Below the pieces are notes generated by a model. That model was not told where the DNA came from. It ran no database searches and worked only from the letters and a program-made list of their open reading frames with translations. A stretch of DNA of 64,000 nt from Bromus sterilis (taxonomy: Eukaryota > Streptophyta > Magnoliopsida > Poales > Poaceae), in the NCBI GenBank assembly GCA_950022295.1, contig OX465597.1:188975016-189039015 (forward strand), read 5' to 3'. Made by a program: the position numbers and the translations under genes. The first letter of the stretch is position 1, and the number at the start of each line of letters is the position of its first letter. Of this stretch, positions 1 through 12,755 are shown piece after piece.

Positions 1-434
1 TATTAAGTGTATTTCGAAATTACATGGGCCCAGCCCAATTTTAAGGTGACGCAGCACCTATAATTGCCCTTGGACGAAAATAATGAAGTAGCATCTCGCG
101 TATTTCGTCCAAGACTTCATGAGCAACTTATGGTGGCTTCAAAGTGCGATAATCACCACTGGAAGCTCCATTGTCCTTTCCCGCGCGCGCACCTTCTTCT
201 CCATGCTTGATCCCGCTCCAATGACCATCCTTCTTGTCCATGCTAGGTCCTTCATTCATAAGCAAAACAAAAGTATCTAATTTAGGCAGCATCATATGTT
301 CATGAACAATAGAAGGATTCGCAAGAAACGAAAGTACCTGATAATTTAGTTGACGTGCGCGTGCTCTAGTAACTGGTCCAGTATGTGTAGTTGGTGAAGA
401 TGTGGGTGTAACATTAGTAGAGATGTCCTCATCA
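1..434 (-). repeat. Family A 3' LTR of A1 (partial)
   Basis: On the minus strand the LTR starts with TGATGAGGACATC (its complement ends at 434) directly after the purine tract AAGAAGGGGAGGA. It runs off the window at position 1. The first 300 or so bases of U3 are also coding, because the gag-pol frame ends at 128. Confidence 0.85.
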
Positions 435-3352
435 TCCTCCCCTTCTTGAATTGAAGTCGTCCTCGACGGAAGCTCATCATCTTCTCCCAAATAAGGTTTC
501 AAATCTACAATGTTAAATGTGGGACTAACCCCAAAATCTGCAGGTAGCTCAAGTTTATATGCATTATCATTAATTTTCTGTAAAACCTTAAAGGGACCAT
601 CAGCTCGTGGCATTAACTTAGACTTGCGCAAATCAGGAAACCTATCTTTACGTAGATGTAACCAAACAAGATCTCCTGGTTCAAACACAACATGCTTTCT
701 ACCCTTATCACCAGCAAACTTGTATCTAGCATTCATTTTCTCAATGTTTTCTTTAGTTAACTCATGCATTTTTAATATCAATTCAGCACGTTGCTTAGCA
801 TCAAAATTAACCTTCTCCGAAGATGGAAGAGGCAGCAAATCAATAGGTGCACGAGGTAGAAAACCATAAACAATCTCAAAAGGGCACATTTTAGTGGTAG
901 AATGAAATGAACGATTATAAGCAAATTCAATATGAGGTAAACATTCTTCCCACATTACCAAGTTACTCTTTAAAACAGCCCTAAGCATAGTACACAAAGT
1001 CCTATTGACTACTTCAGTTTGTCCATCAGTTTGGGGATGACAAGTAGTACTAAAAAGTAGTTTAGTCCCCAACTTAGCCCATAAGCATCTCCAAAAATGG
1101 CTAAGAAACTTAGTATCACGATCCGAGACAATAGTATTGGGCACACCATGTAAGCGAATAATCTCACGAAAGAATAAATCAGCAACATTAGCAGCATCAT
1201 CGCTTTTATGACATGGTATAAAATGTGCCATCTTAGAAAATCTATCCACGACAACAAATATGCTATCCCTCCCCTGCTTTGTTCGAGGCAAGCCTAAAAC
1301 AAAGTCCATGGATATGTCCTCCCACGGAACACTAGGTACAGGTAAAGGCATGTATAAACCATGAGGATTGAGTCGTGACTTAGCTTTTTGACATGTAGTG
1401 CAGCGAGCAACAAAACGCTCAACATCCCGTCTCATCTTTGGCCAAAAGAAATGTGTAGCAAGTACGTCCTCCGTCTTCTTCACGCCAAAATGTCCCATTA
1501 ATCCTCCTCCATGCGCCTCCTGCAACAACAAAAGACGAATAGAGCTAGCTGGAATGCATAGCTTGTTAGAACGGAACACAAATCCATCATTAAGCACAAA
1601 CTTATTCCATGTTCTACCCTCTCTACAATTCTGCAATACATCTTTAAATTCCGCATCATTTACATATTGTTCTTTGATTGTCTCTAAACCGAATATCTTG
1701 AAGTCAAGTTGTGAAAGCATAGTATAACGACGAGACAAAGCATCAGCAATAATATTATCTTTCCCCTTCTTGTGTTTAATGACATAAGGAAAAGTCTCAA
1801 TAAATTCAACCCACTTAGCATGTCTACGATTAAGTTTTGCTTGACTTCTTATGTGTTTCAAAGATTCATGATCAGAATGTATAACAAATTCTTTGGGCCA
1901 TAAATAATGTTGCCAAGTTTCTAATGTCCGAACAAGAGCATATAATTCCTTATCATAAGTAGAATAGTTCAGACTAGGCCCACTCAATTTTTCAGAAAAG
2001 TATGCAACAGGTTTAGCATCTTGTAATAACACACCTCCCAAACCAATCCCACTAGCATCGCATTCAAGCTCAAAAGTCTTATTAAAATCAGGAAGTTGGA
2101 GCAAAGGAGCATGTGTTAACTTATCTTTCAATACCGTGAAAGCTTCTTCCTGTGCGGAACCCCAAGTAAAAGGCACATCCTTGCGTGTAAGCTCATTGAG
2201 AGGTGCAGCAATGGTGCTGAAATCTCTGACAAAACGCCTATAGAATCCAGCGAGGCCAAGAAAACTTCTCACTTGTGTGACCGTTTTGGGCTGCGGCCAA
2301 CTCTCAATCGCCTCAATCTTGGCTTTATCAACTTCAATTCCCTGCGGAGTAACAACATAGCCAAGAAACGATACTCGGTCGGTGCAAAAGGTGCACTTCC
2401 CAAGGTTACCAAACAAACGTGCATTACGTAGAGCAATAAAAACAACACGTAAATGATCCAAATGTTCCTCCAAAGATTTGCTATAAATCAGTATATCATC
2501 AAAATAGACTACCACAAATCGTCCAATGAAAGCACGTAAAACCTCGTTCATTAATCTCATGAAAGTGCTAGGTGCATTAGTTAACCCAAAAGGCATGACT
2601 AACCACTCATATAATCCAAACTTAGTTTTAAATGCCGTTTTCCATTCATCCCCTAATTTCATGCGAATTTGATGGTATCCACTACGCAAATCAACTTTGG
2701 AAAACATGGTAGAGCCACTTAATTCATCAAGCATATCATCTAACCTAGGAATAGGATGACGATAACGAATAGTAATATTATTAATGGCTCTACAATCAAC
2801 ACACATACGCCAAGTTCCATCCTTCTTAGGCACTAATATAACAGGAACAGCACAAGGACTAAGGGATTCACGTATGTAACCTTTGTCGAGTAGCTCTTGT
2901 ACTTGACGCTGAATTTCCTTCGTCTCCTCTGGATTGGTACGGTATGGCGCACGGTTGGGCAGCGAAGCACCGGGAATTAAGTCAATCTGATGCTCAATCC
3001 CTCGAATAGGTGGTAATCCCGGCGGTACGTCTTGTGGAAAGACGTCAATAAACTCCTGCAAAAGGTCAGTGACAACAGGAGGCAAAGAAGGAGGCAATTC
3101 CTCAAATGAAAACAAAGCTTCTTTGCACACAAAAGCATAGCACACATATTGACTAACATCCAAATCCGAAATATCAACCTTAGTAGCAAGCAAAGTTGGA
3201 CTAGTCAATTTAATTTCATTAGAAACAGCAGAAGAAGATTTGCTAGTAGTCTTATGTTGTTGCTCAAATTCTTTAGCTGCTATCTCATTCTCACTCTTAT
3301 TTTTCTTCTGTTTAGCTTTACTAGCTCTAGCAAGATCATCTTTCACAATTTG
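128..3352 (-). pseudogene. Gag-pol remnant: reverse transcriptase, RNase H, integrase (A1)
   Basis: An open frame of about 1070 codons covering the C-terminal two thirds of the family A polyprotein. It begins in the protease-RT linker, where only a GTG is available as a first codon, so it is a truncated frame and not a real start. Reverse transcriptase (motif YFDD), RNase H (ECDAS, SDHE, ADALS), the integrase HHCC finger, a D,D35E core (ISMDF, VSDRD, QTEVV) and the LTR-encoded tail ending LKPP are all present. Gag, zinc knuckle and protease are absent. With no stop codon in what remains, the truncation looks recent relative to base substitution. Confidence 0.85.
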
Positions 3353-4266
3353 TGATAGAGGCGAAGGTGTCCCGATGTTTCGATGAGAGATAACTATCGA
3401 TTCGGTGGAGACGACTCTGACGATCCGACTACGAACGTGCGAAGACGTTGCGCCTTAGCGATCGCTAAACCAACTCCGAGAGGTTATTGATCCCGCGGAT
3501 GCACGATCAACCTGACCACGAAGGTCTAATTCCTGCAAGCAATCGAAGAACAAGCAAGAACTAAGAATTGCAATCTGGATATTGCGAATATAAGATGAAT
3601 GATTACGAAAGTTGGGGTTCCAATGAGGTCTTGGCCTGGTCGGATGACACAAACGAAGAGCTCGAAGTTGCGGCTATGGCTAACTTAAATCTAATTAAAA
3701 CCCAAGTCTAAACGACGCCCTAAGGGCTGTATATATGGGGGAACAGAGGGGATTTTCGTGACCCCTTGGAGGTGGGGTCCGAAAACAACCCTAACTCGGT
3801 TTCCCTACACATACGGACTCTAAAAACTGCCTATAATGTGGTATTTCGAAATTACATGGGCCCAGCCCAATATTAAGGTGACGCAGCACCTATAATTGCT
3901 CTTGGATGAAAATAATGAAGTGGCATCTCGTGTATTCCGTCCAAGCCTTCATGCATGCCTTATGGTGGCTTCAACGTGCGAAAATCCCCACTGGAAGCTC
4001 CACTGTACTTTCCCCCGCGCGCACCTTCTTCTCCATTCTTGATCCCGCTCCAATGACCATCCTTCTTGTCCATGCTAGGTCCTTCATTCATAAGCAAAAC
4101 AAAAGTATCTAATTTAGGCAGCATCATATGTTCATGAACAATAGAAGGATTCGCAAGAAACGAAAGTACCTGATAATTTAGTTGACGTGCGCGTGCTCTA
4201 GTAACTGGTCCAGTATGTGTAGTTGGTGAAGATGTGGGTGTAACATTAGTAGAGATGTCCTCATCA
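3353..4266 (-). repeat. Family A LTR between A1 and A2 internal domains
   Basis: A 914-bp LTR ending in TG/CA on both sides. It acts as the 3' LTR of A2, and its outer terminus also abuts the truncated A1 internal domain. Near its U5 end, 3384-3421 matches element C LTRs (17530 and 29470 regions) rather than other family A LTRs. The last 28 or so bases are A-like again, so the LTR is mosaic. Confidence 0.85.
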
Positions 4267-7200
4267 TCCTCCCCTTCTTGAATTGAAGTCGTCCTCGACG
4301 GAAGCTCATCATCTTCTCCCAAATAAGGTTTCAAATCTGCAATGTTAAATGTGGGACTAACCCCAAAATCTGCAGGTAGCTCAAGTTTATATGCATTATC
4401 ATTAATTTTCTGTAAAACCTTAAAGGGACCATCAGCTCGTGGCATTAACTTAGACTTGCGCAAATCAGGAAACCTATCTTTACGTAGATGTAACCAAACA
4501 AGATCTCCTGGTTCAAACACAACATGCTTTCGACCCCTATCACCAGCAAGCTTGTATCTAGCATTCATGCGCTCAATGTTTTCTTTAGTTAACTCATGCA
4601 TTTTTAATATCAATTCAGCACGTTGCTTAGCATCAAAATTAACCTTCTCCGAAGATGGAAGAGGCAGCAAATCAATAGGTGCACGAGGTAGAAAACCATA
4701 AACAATCTCAAAAGGGCACATTTTAGTGGTAGAATGCACTGAGCGATTATAAGCAAATTCTATATGAGGTAAACATTCTTCCCACAGTTTCAAGTTACTT
4801 TTTAAAACAGCCCTAAGCATAGTAGACAATGTCCTTTTGACCACTTCAGTTTGTCCATCAGTTTGGGGATGACATGTAGTACTAAAAAGTAGTTTAGTCC
4901 CCAACTTAGCCCATAAGCATCTCCAAAAATGGCTAAGAAACTTAGTATCACGATCTGAGACAATAGTATTGGGCACACCATGTAAACGAATAATCTCTCC
5001 AAAGAATAAATCAGCAACATTAGCAGCATCATCGCTTTTATGACATGGTATAAAATGTGCCATCTTAGAAAATCTATCCACGACAACAAATATGCTATCC
5101 CTCCCCTTCTTTGTTCGAGGCAAGCCTAAAACAAAGTCCATGGATATGTCCTCCCACGGAACACTAGGTACAGGTAAAGGCATGTATAAACCATGAGGAT
5201 TGAGTCGTGACTTAGCTTTTTGACATGTAGTGCAGCGAGCAACAAAACGCTCAACATCCCGTCTCATCTTTGGCCAAAAGAAATGTGTAGCAAGTACGTC
5301 CTCCGTCTTTTTCACGCCAAAATGTCCCATTAATCCTCCTCCATGCGCCTCCTGCAACAACAAAAGACGAATAGAGCTAGCTGGAATGCATAGCTTGTTA
5401 GAACGGAACACAAATCCATCATTAAGCACAAACTTGTTCCATGTTCTACCCTCTCTACAATTCTGCAATACATCTTTAAATTCCGCATCATTTGCATATT
5501 GTTCTTTGATTGTCTCTAAACCGAATATCTTGAAGTCAAGTTGTGAAAGCATAGTATAACGACGAGACAAAGCATCAGCAATAATATTATCTTTCCCCTT
5601 CTTGTGTTTAATGACATAAGGGAAAGTCTCAATAAATTCAACCCACTTAGCATGTCTACGATTAAGTTTTGCTTGACTTCTTATGTGTTTCAAAGATTCA
5701 TGATCAGAATGTATAACAAATTCTTTGGGCCATAAATAATGTTGCCAAGTTTCTAATGTCCGAACAAGAGCATATAATTCCTTATCGTAAGTAGAATAGT
5801 TCAGACTAGGCCCACTCAATTTTTCAGAAAAGTATGCAACAGGTTTAGCATCTTGTAATAACACACCTCCCAAACCAATCCCACTAGCATCGCATTCAAG
5901 CTCAAAAGTCTTATTAAAATCAGGAAGTTGGAGCAAAGGAGCATGTGTTAACTTATCTTTCAATACCGTGAAAGCTTCTTCCTGTGCGGTACCCCAAGTA
6001 AAAGGCACATCCTTGCGTGTAAGCTCATTGAGAGGGGCAGCAATGGTGCTGAAATCTCTCACAAAACGCCTATAGAATCCAGCGAGGCCAAGAAAACTCC
6101 TCACTTGTGTGACCGTTTTGGGCTGCGGCCAACTCTCAATTGCCTCGATCTTGGCTTTATCAACTTCAATACCCTGTGGAGTAACAACATAGCCAAGAAA
6201 CGATACTCGGTCGGTGCAAAAGGTGCACTTCCCAAGGTTACCAAATAAACGTGCATTACGTAGAGCAATAAAAACAGCACGTAAATGATCCAAATGTTCC
6301 TCCAAAGATTTGCTATAAATCAGTATATCATCAAAATAGACTACCACAAATCTTCCAATGAAAGCACGTAAAACCTCGTTCATTAATCTCATGAAAGTGC
6401 TAGGTGCATTAGTTAACCCAAAAGGCATGACTAACCACTCATATAATCCAAACTTAGTTTTAAAAGCCGTTTTCCATTCATCTCCTAATTTCATGCGAAT
6501 TTGATGGTATCCACTACGCAAATCAACTTTGGAAAACATGGTAGAGCCACTTAATTCATCAAGCATATCATCTAACCTAGGAATAGGATGACGATAACGA
6601 ATAGTAATATTATTAATGGCTCGACAATCAACACACATACGCCATGTTCCATCCTTTTTAGGCACTAATATAACAGGAACAGCACAAGGACTAAGGGACT
6701 AACGTATGTAACCTTTGTCGAGTAGCTCTTGTACTTGACGCTGAATCTCCTTCGTCTCCTCCGGATTGGTACGGTATGGCGCACGGTTGGGCAACGAAGC
6801 ACCGGGAATTAAGTCAATCTGATGCTCAATCCCTCGAATAGGTGGTAATCCCGGTGGTACGTCTTGTGGAAAGACGTCAATAAACTCCTGCAAAAGGTCA
6901 GTGACAACAGGAGGCAAAGAAGGAGGCAATTCCTCAAATGAAAACAAAGCTTCTTTGCACACAAAAGCATAGCACACATATTGACTAACATCCAAATCTG
7001 AAATATCAACCTTAGTAGCAAGCAAAGTTGGACTAGTCAATTTAATTTCATTAGAAACAGCAGAAGAAGATTTGCTATTAGTCTTATGTTGTTGCTCAAA
7101 TTCTTTGGCTGCTATCTCATTCTCACTCTTATTTTTCTCCTGTTTTGCTTTACTAGCTCTAGCAAGATCATCTTTCACAATTTGTTCAGGAGACATAGGA

Positions 7201-9050
7201 AGTAAAGCAATATTTTTATCCTGATGAACTAGAGTAAACTGATTTGTCCTACCATGGTGTACAACATTCCTATCAAATTGCCATGGTCTACCAAGTAAAA
7301 GAGAGCATGCTTGCATGGGTACCACATCACAATCAACATAATCAGCATATGCAGCAATGCTAAAGTGCACACGAACAGAACGCGTTACCTTAATCTTACC
7401 ACTATTGTTAAACCACTGAATATAGTACGGATGGGGGTGTGGTCTTGTGGTGAGAGATAGCTTCTCCACCAACTCCATGCTAGCCAAGTTGTTGCAACTC
7501 CCTCCGTCAATGATGATGCGAACCGAACGTTCTTTCACCACTCCCTTTGTGTGGAACAAATTATGCCTCTGGTTTTGCTCGGCCTTCGTTACCTGCACAC
7601 TTAATACACGTTGTGCAACCAAACTAGCATATTTATCTGCATCATCAGGAGTCATATACTCTATATCATGAGCATCATCATGGACACCCTGTTCCTCATG
7701 AGCAATGAGAACTAGAGTCTCCTCATCATAGTCACTCGCTGACTCATACCCACCATCCGCCGTAATAGTCATCACACGCTTGGAGGGACAGTCTTTTGCG
7801 AAGTGACCTCCACCTTGGCACCTGCGACATTTAATATCACGATCTCGTGCTTGCCCTGTGGATGCCATGGAGGAAGAAGAACTCGCCGCTGGACCACTCT
7901 GTGCACCCTTGAATGGTGGCGCTGGCTGTTTTGGTGGCTCCCTGTAAGAATGAGCGGCTGAAGTAGATGGTGGCGCAGCAGGACGTGTGGATGTAGAAGC
8001 TCCACGCGATGTCCATGATGTATTTCGTCCTGCAGAAAAGTTAGGTCTCGTAGCGGCCTGTCGATCCTGCACTTCACGTTCAGCTTTACAAGCAAGATGA
8101 AACAAACGAGTGATAGTAGCAAAGTCCTTGTATTCTAGAATAGTTTGTATCTCCCTGTTTAAGCCACCCATAAAACGTGCAAGCATAGCTTCATTATCCT
8201 CTACTAGGCCACATCTAATCAATCCAGTTTGTAATTCTTGATAATATTCCTCTACAGAATTTTTTCCTTGTCTCAAACGCTGTAATTTTTGTAACAATTC
8301 ACGTTGATAATAAGGAGGAACCCAGCGAGTACGCATAGCATCTTTTAAAGCAGCCCAAGTAGTTGGAATATTATTAGCATGCAATCTACAATGTTCAGAC
8401 CACCAAATAGATGCAAAGCCCGTGAATTCACAAACAGCAGCAGTAACACGTCTATTCTCAGGATATTGTAAACATGTAAAACGTTGTTCAGTTTCTAACT
8501 CCCAAGTAAGATAAGCATCAGGAATATATCTACCCTCAAACGGCTTAAGATTCAATTTAAGTTTAGGCACATGTTCATCATCGCGTACCTGAGGGGGTGG
8601 TTGGTGTCGACCGAGGCGAATGTTGGGACGTGGACGTCCAGCTGGCTGCTCATAGGCCGCTTCCTGTTCCACCTCCTCCTCGTAATCACCCTCGTAGTTG
8701 TCGTCCTGGCCGACGTCAGAAGCAGCAGCAGCAGCAGTAGCAGCAACTGCAGCAGCAGGAGGAGCAGCAATACCAGCAGCTTGTCCTCGCGGAAACAGAA
8801 TACGTCGTGCACGTGGTAGTGGCGGTTGCTGTGGCTGTGCTGAAGGTAGGCGTGCGATCAACTCAGTAAACTTGGCGTCGAGCTTGGTGTCGATCATCTT
8901 CTCCACGCCATCAATCGCCTCTGTAAATCTGGTCTCGATGTCCTGCACCTGTTGAGACATCATACGTGCAAATTTATCATGTAGCTCCTTGTTTGTCATG
9001 TTCTCCCAATCGGGTGCATCCCACGCCACTTCATCATGTGATCCTGGCAT
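3960..9050 (-). pseudogene. Gag-pol polyprotein of A2 with one nonsense codon
   Basis: The reading frame is the same length and order as the intact A3 copy: gag, CCHC knuckle, protease-like domain with an IIIDGGS site, reverse transcriptase, RNase H, integrase and an LTR-encoded tail. It is interrupted once, at 6699-6701, where a Glu codon just before the RT core (context GYIR-stop-SLSP) reads TAG. Frame is kept on both sides, so there is no frameshift. The start is set at the ATG at 9050 (MPGSHDEV), with A at -3; the frame is open a further eight codons upstream but only from a GTG. About 100 C-terminal codons lie inside the 3' LTR. Confidence 0.85.
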
Positions 9051-10146
9051 GGTTAGCAGAAATAGAAAACACACAGGAATATGATCCTACTGCTACTAAT
9101 GGGATGGATGTGGGGTGGTGGAAAGCACAAATCCGTCAAGCTTTCCTTACGTTCTTACCGATTCTTACCTAGCTGCAGGTGGTGATGTACAACCAACGGG
9201 TCAAAACTCTCAGAGATATGGTAGAGCGATGGCCAGGAGGTGTCAAAACGCACGATGTAGAATATATGTGGAGCTGTAGGAAGGCTGACAAGTATGGTAG
9301 GAAAAACTCAACAGTAATCAAAACAGAGATGCAAAGCTAAATAAACACTCAACGTCGGTACTGTGCTGATCCTAGGCTAGACCGTACTAGAGACGCGAGC
9401 CTAAAACACCAACGAAAGCACGGCGCGGCACGTAACAACTGTGAAGCACACTCTGAATTTTTTTTCCCTTTTTTTTTTTTGCTTTTTTTTTTGGCGATGC
9501 GGGACTGCGGGGGCTGAAAAAGTGCGAAAAAATCACTATGGTGGCGAACGTCTCAAAACGAGTTTCTGGACCTAAGGAACGTATGGGCACGAAATTTTTT
9601 TACCCCTGAAAATTTTGGCCTAAAAACTGCTCTGGAATTTATTTTTTTTTTTTTTGGAAATCACCCTCTTCTACGTACGACAAAAGATTGGTGAAATCCG
9701 ACTCTAATCAACTCAAAACTATTCTGGCTACGGGGATATCAGGAACCGTACTGATGGTGGAACTCAAGTCGGACTCGTGAGACGTGGTGGTGTATATGGA
9801 CTCTGCTTGGCGGAAAGTGGTGGTGTAACTTGACTTGGATTGGCGGAACGTGGTAGGATGACTACTGGTGCGGCGGCGACGTGGCAAACTGTGATCAGAA
9901 CTCGAAACTCTAAGGGAACTAGACGCTAAGATCAGCAACTCGACACGACGATGCAACCGCAAATTCAACAATGCAAACTACTGTAAAGAAAACTGGACAA
10001 AGGCTCGGACTGTTTTGGGACGTGATGATCTAACCCTAATTTTTTTTTGTTGGCTTTTTCGTGGACTGTAGGTATGAAAAACAGAACCAATCTAGACTAC
10101 GAAAACTGGTAAATCTCACCGAGCAACCTGGAAATCTGATACCACT
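9051..10146 (-). other. Leader and primer-binding site of A2
   Basis: This 1.1-kb untranslated leader lies between the 5' LTR and gag. The primer-binding site TGGTATCAGATTTCC is at 10130-10144 on the minus strand, two bases from the LTR end. Its first ten bases match the 3' end of plant initiator tRNA-Met. The leader contains T-rich runs near 9460-9500 and 9640-9655 and no convincing reading frame. The same leader is found in A3, A4 and in part in C. Confidence 0.8.
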
Positions 10147-11019
10147 TGATAGAGGCGAAGGTGTCCCGATGTTTCGATGAGATGGTGGAGATCGATTATG
10201 GTGGAGGCAACTTTCACGATCCGACTACGAACGTGCGAAGACGTTGCGCCTTAGCGATCGCTAAACCAACTCCAAGAGGTTATTGATCCCGCGGATGCAC
10301 GATCAACCTGACCACGAAGGTCTAATTCCTGCAAGCAATCGAAGAACAAGCAAGAACTAAGAATTGCAATCTGGATATTGCGAATATAAGATGAATGATT
10401 ACGAAAGTTGGGGTTCCAATGAGGTCTTGGCCTGGTCGGATGACACAAACGAAGAGCTCGAAGTTGCGGCTATGGCTAACTTAAATCTAATTAAAACCCA
10501 AGTCTAAACGACGCCCTAAGGGCTGTATATATGGGGGAACAGAGGGGATTTTCGTGACCCCTTGGAGGTGGGGTCCGAAAACAACCCTAACTCGGTTTCC
10601 CCACACATACGGACTCTAAAAACAGCCTATAATGTGGTATTTCGAAATTACATGGGCCCAGCCCAATATTAAGGTGACGCAGCACCTATAATTGCTCTTG
10701 GACGAAAATAATGAAGTGGCATCTCGTGTATTCCGTCCAAGCCTTCATGCATGCCTTATGGTGGCTTCAACGTGCACCTTCTTCTCCATTCTTGATCCCG
10801 CTCCAATGACCATCCTTCGTGTCCATGCTAGGTCCTTCATTCATAAGCAAAACAAAAGTATCTAATTTAGGCAGCATCATATGTTCATGAACAATAGAAG
10901 GATTCGCAAGAAACGAAAGTACCTGATAATTTAGTTGACGTGCACGTGCTCTAGTAACTGGTCCAGTATGTGTAGTTGGTGAGGGTACGGGTGTAACATT
11001 AGTAGGGATGTCCTCATCA
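10147..11019 (-). repeat. Family A 5' LTR at the A2/D junction
   Basis: An 873-bp LTR. Relative to the other copies it lacks about 41 bp near 10775, inside the LTR-coded tail. Its U3 start and U5 resemble solo LTRs A5 and A6 more than the other two LTRs of this array, so it is probably not the original partner of 3353-4266. Confidence 0.8.
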
Positions 11020-11021
11020 AC

Positions 11022-12719
11022 AAGAGTCTGAAGTACTTGTTCACTCCGCCAAATCTGAACTTGAGGCAAAGAAGGTGGCTTGAGACCATTACTGAGTACA
11101 CAGTTGATATTCAGTACACGCCTGGGAAGGCGAATGTCATAGCTGATGCGCTGAGCCGCAAGGGCGATTGCAATAATATCCAGGTGCAGAAGATCCACCC
11201 TGATTTGTGTGAGTCCTTTCGAAGGCTCAATCTCGAGCTAGTTCCAGCAGGCTACCTTGCCAATCTTGTGGTAGAGCCCACTATCCGTGAGAAGATTCGT
11301 GAAGCTCAGTCTGGTAGCTCAATGATACAAAAGATCAAGCAGGGTATTGCCGCCTCAGTTCCAAAGTACGGTTGCTTTTCAGTGCATAATGACGGCACCG
11401 TGTTGTTCGAAGAGCGAGTTGTTGTTCCCAAGGAGGGAGATCTCAGAGAGGTCATCATGAAGGAAGCCCATGATTCCAAGTTGTCCATTCACCCTGGCAG
11501 TACAAAGATGTATCAAGATCTCAAGCAAAGCTTTTGGTGGACTCGTATGAAGCGGGATGTTGCCCGTTACGTGTCTCAGTGTGATGTGTGCAGGAGAGTG
11601 AAGGCACAACACCAGAAGCCTACAGGGTTGCTTCAGCCACTTGAGATTCCGGAGTGGAAGTGGGATCATATAGAGATGGATTTCATCACAGGCTTCCCCT
11701 TGTCGCAGAAGAAGAACAATGCCATCTTTGTTGTCATTGACAATCTTTCCAAAGTTGCCCACTTCTTTCCAGTGAAGGACTCCATTTAAGCAGCTCAGTT
11801 GGCGGATTTTTACACCGCAAGAGTTGTATCTTTGCATGGCATTCCCAAGAAGATCAGTTCTGATAGAGGAAGCCTTTTCACCTCTAAGTTCTGGCAGGCC
11901 TTTCAAAAGGCGATTGGTACGACAGTGTTGTTCAGTACCGCTTATCACCCTCAGACAAGTGGGCAAGTCGAGCGCGTGAACCAAATCCTCGAAGACATGC
12001 TTTGGGCATGTGTTATCTCCTTTGGCATGAAGTGGGAAGAATGCTTGCCGTATGCTGAGTTCTCTTACAACAACAGCTATCAGGCAAGTCTGCAAGCAGC
12101 ACCGTTTGAAGTGTTGTATGGCCGCAAGTGCAGGACACCTTTGAACTGGTCCGAGACAGGTGAGAGGAAGCTGTTCGGTCCAGATGTGATCCAAGAGGCA
12201 GAGGACAGAGTGAAGATTGTCCGAGAGCACCTAAAGGCAGCACAGTCTAGGCAGAAGGCCTATTATGACAAAAGGCACCGTGGTGTAGCGTTTCAGGTTG
12301 GTGATTGGGCGTACTTGAGAGTGTCTCCGTTGAGGGGAACTCACCGCTTTGGTATCAAAGGAAAGCTCGCTCCAAGATTTGTCGGACCTTTCCGCATCCT
12401 TGAGACTAGAGGACCTCTTGCCTTTCGGCTCGAGCTTCCAGAGAGTCTGTCCATGGTGCATGACGTGTTCCATGTGTCCCAGCTAAAGCAGTGCTTCAAG
12501 CAGCCAGAGCAGGCTGTTGACTTGGGCGAGATACAGCTGAGTGCGGACCTTTCCTACTCAGAGCGTCCAGTCCGTGTTCTTGAGACATCCGAGCGCAAGA
12601 CTCGCAACAAGACCGTCAAGTTCATGAAAGTTCAGTGGGCACATCATTCGGAGAAGGAAGCAACGTGGGAGCGCGAAGATCATCTCCGTTCTGAGTATCC
12701 TGAGTTGTTTCAGGCTTAG
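11022..12719 (+). pseudogene. D pol 3' end: RNase H end, integrase, chromodomain
   Basis: The frame resumes after the A2 insertion at a KSLKYLF motif. The sequence continues with the RNase H C-terminus (ADALSRK), the integrase zinc finger, and the integrase core with Asp in EMDF, Asp in SSDRG and Glu in QVERV. Then come a GPFRILE-type domain and a C-terminal chromodomain with the aromatic/acidic EATWE pattern. The chromodomain places it among chromoviruses; the overall sequence is Tekay/Del-like. One in-frame TAA at 11787-11789, between the first two catalytic Asp residues, breaks the frame without a shift. Upstream gag, protease and RT are outside the window. Confidence 0.85.
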
Positions 12720-12755
12720 ATCTCGGGACGAGATCCTGTGTTGGTGGAGGAGTGC

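Larger units (their letters stand above)
1..3352 (-). mobile_element. Family A Ty3/gypsy element A1, 5'-truncated copy
   Basis: This is the 3' portion of a minus-strand family A element running off the left edge of the window. It consists of part of the 3' LTR (1-434), the polypurine tract just inside it, and the pol part of the internal domain. The internal domain stops abruptly at 3352, in the linker between protease and reverse transcriptase. There it touches the exact 3' terminus of another family A LTR (3353). Leader, gag and protease are therefore missing on that side. The flanks of 3353-11019 do not give a matching target duplication (ATTTG at 3348-3352 against ACAAG at 11020-11024), so the junction is a rearrangement rather than a simple nested insertion. 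Confidence 0.85.
3353..11019 (-). mobile_element. Family A Ty3/gypsy element A2, full-length layout
   Basis: A minus-strand element with both LTRs (3353-4266 and 10147-11019), primer-binding site, leader, gag-pol and polypurine tract (4267-4279 complement). It shares its left LTR with the junction to A1, giving an LTR-internal-LTR-internal-LTR array. On its right it interrupts the RNase H region of element D between the His and Lys codons of an SDHKSLKY-like motif; ACAAG (11020-11024) is the likely right-hand target duplication. The two LTRs differ in U3 and U5 more than expected for a pair made in one reverse-transcription cycle. Confidence 0.85.

Noticed and set aside
510..869. Repeated 119-codon plus-strand frame (also at 4342, 44180 and, reversed, at 36701)
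   Set aside because: Antisense shadow of the integrase C-terminal region of family A.
3353..11019. A2 as a simple nested insertion into A1
   Set aside because: No matching target duplication, no A1 sequence on its right, and discordant LTRs.
11379..12230. A 283-codon minus-strand frame
   Set aside because: It is antisense to the D integrase; the plus strand has clear catalytic motifs.
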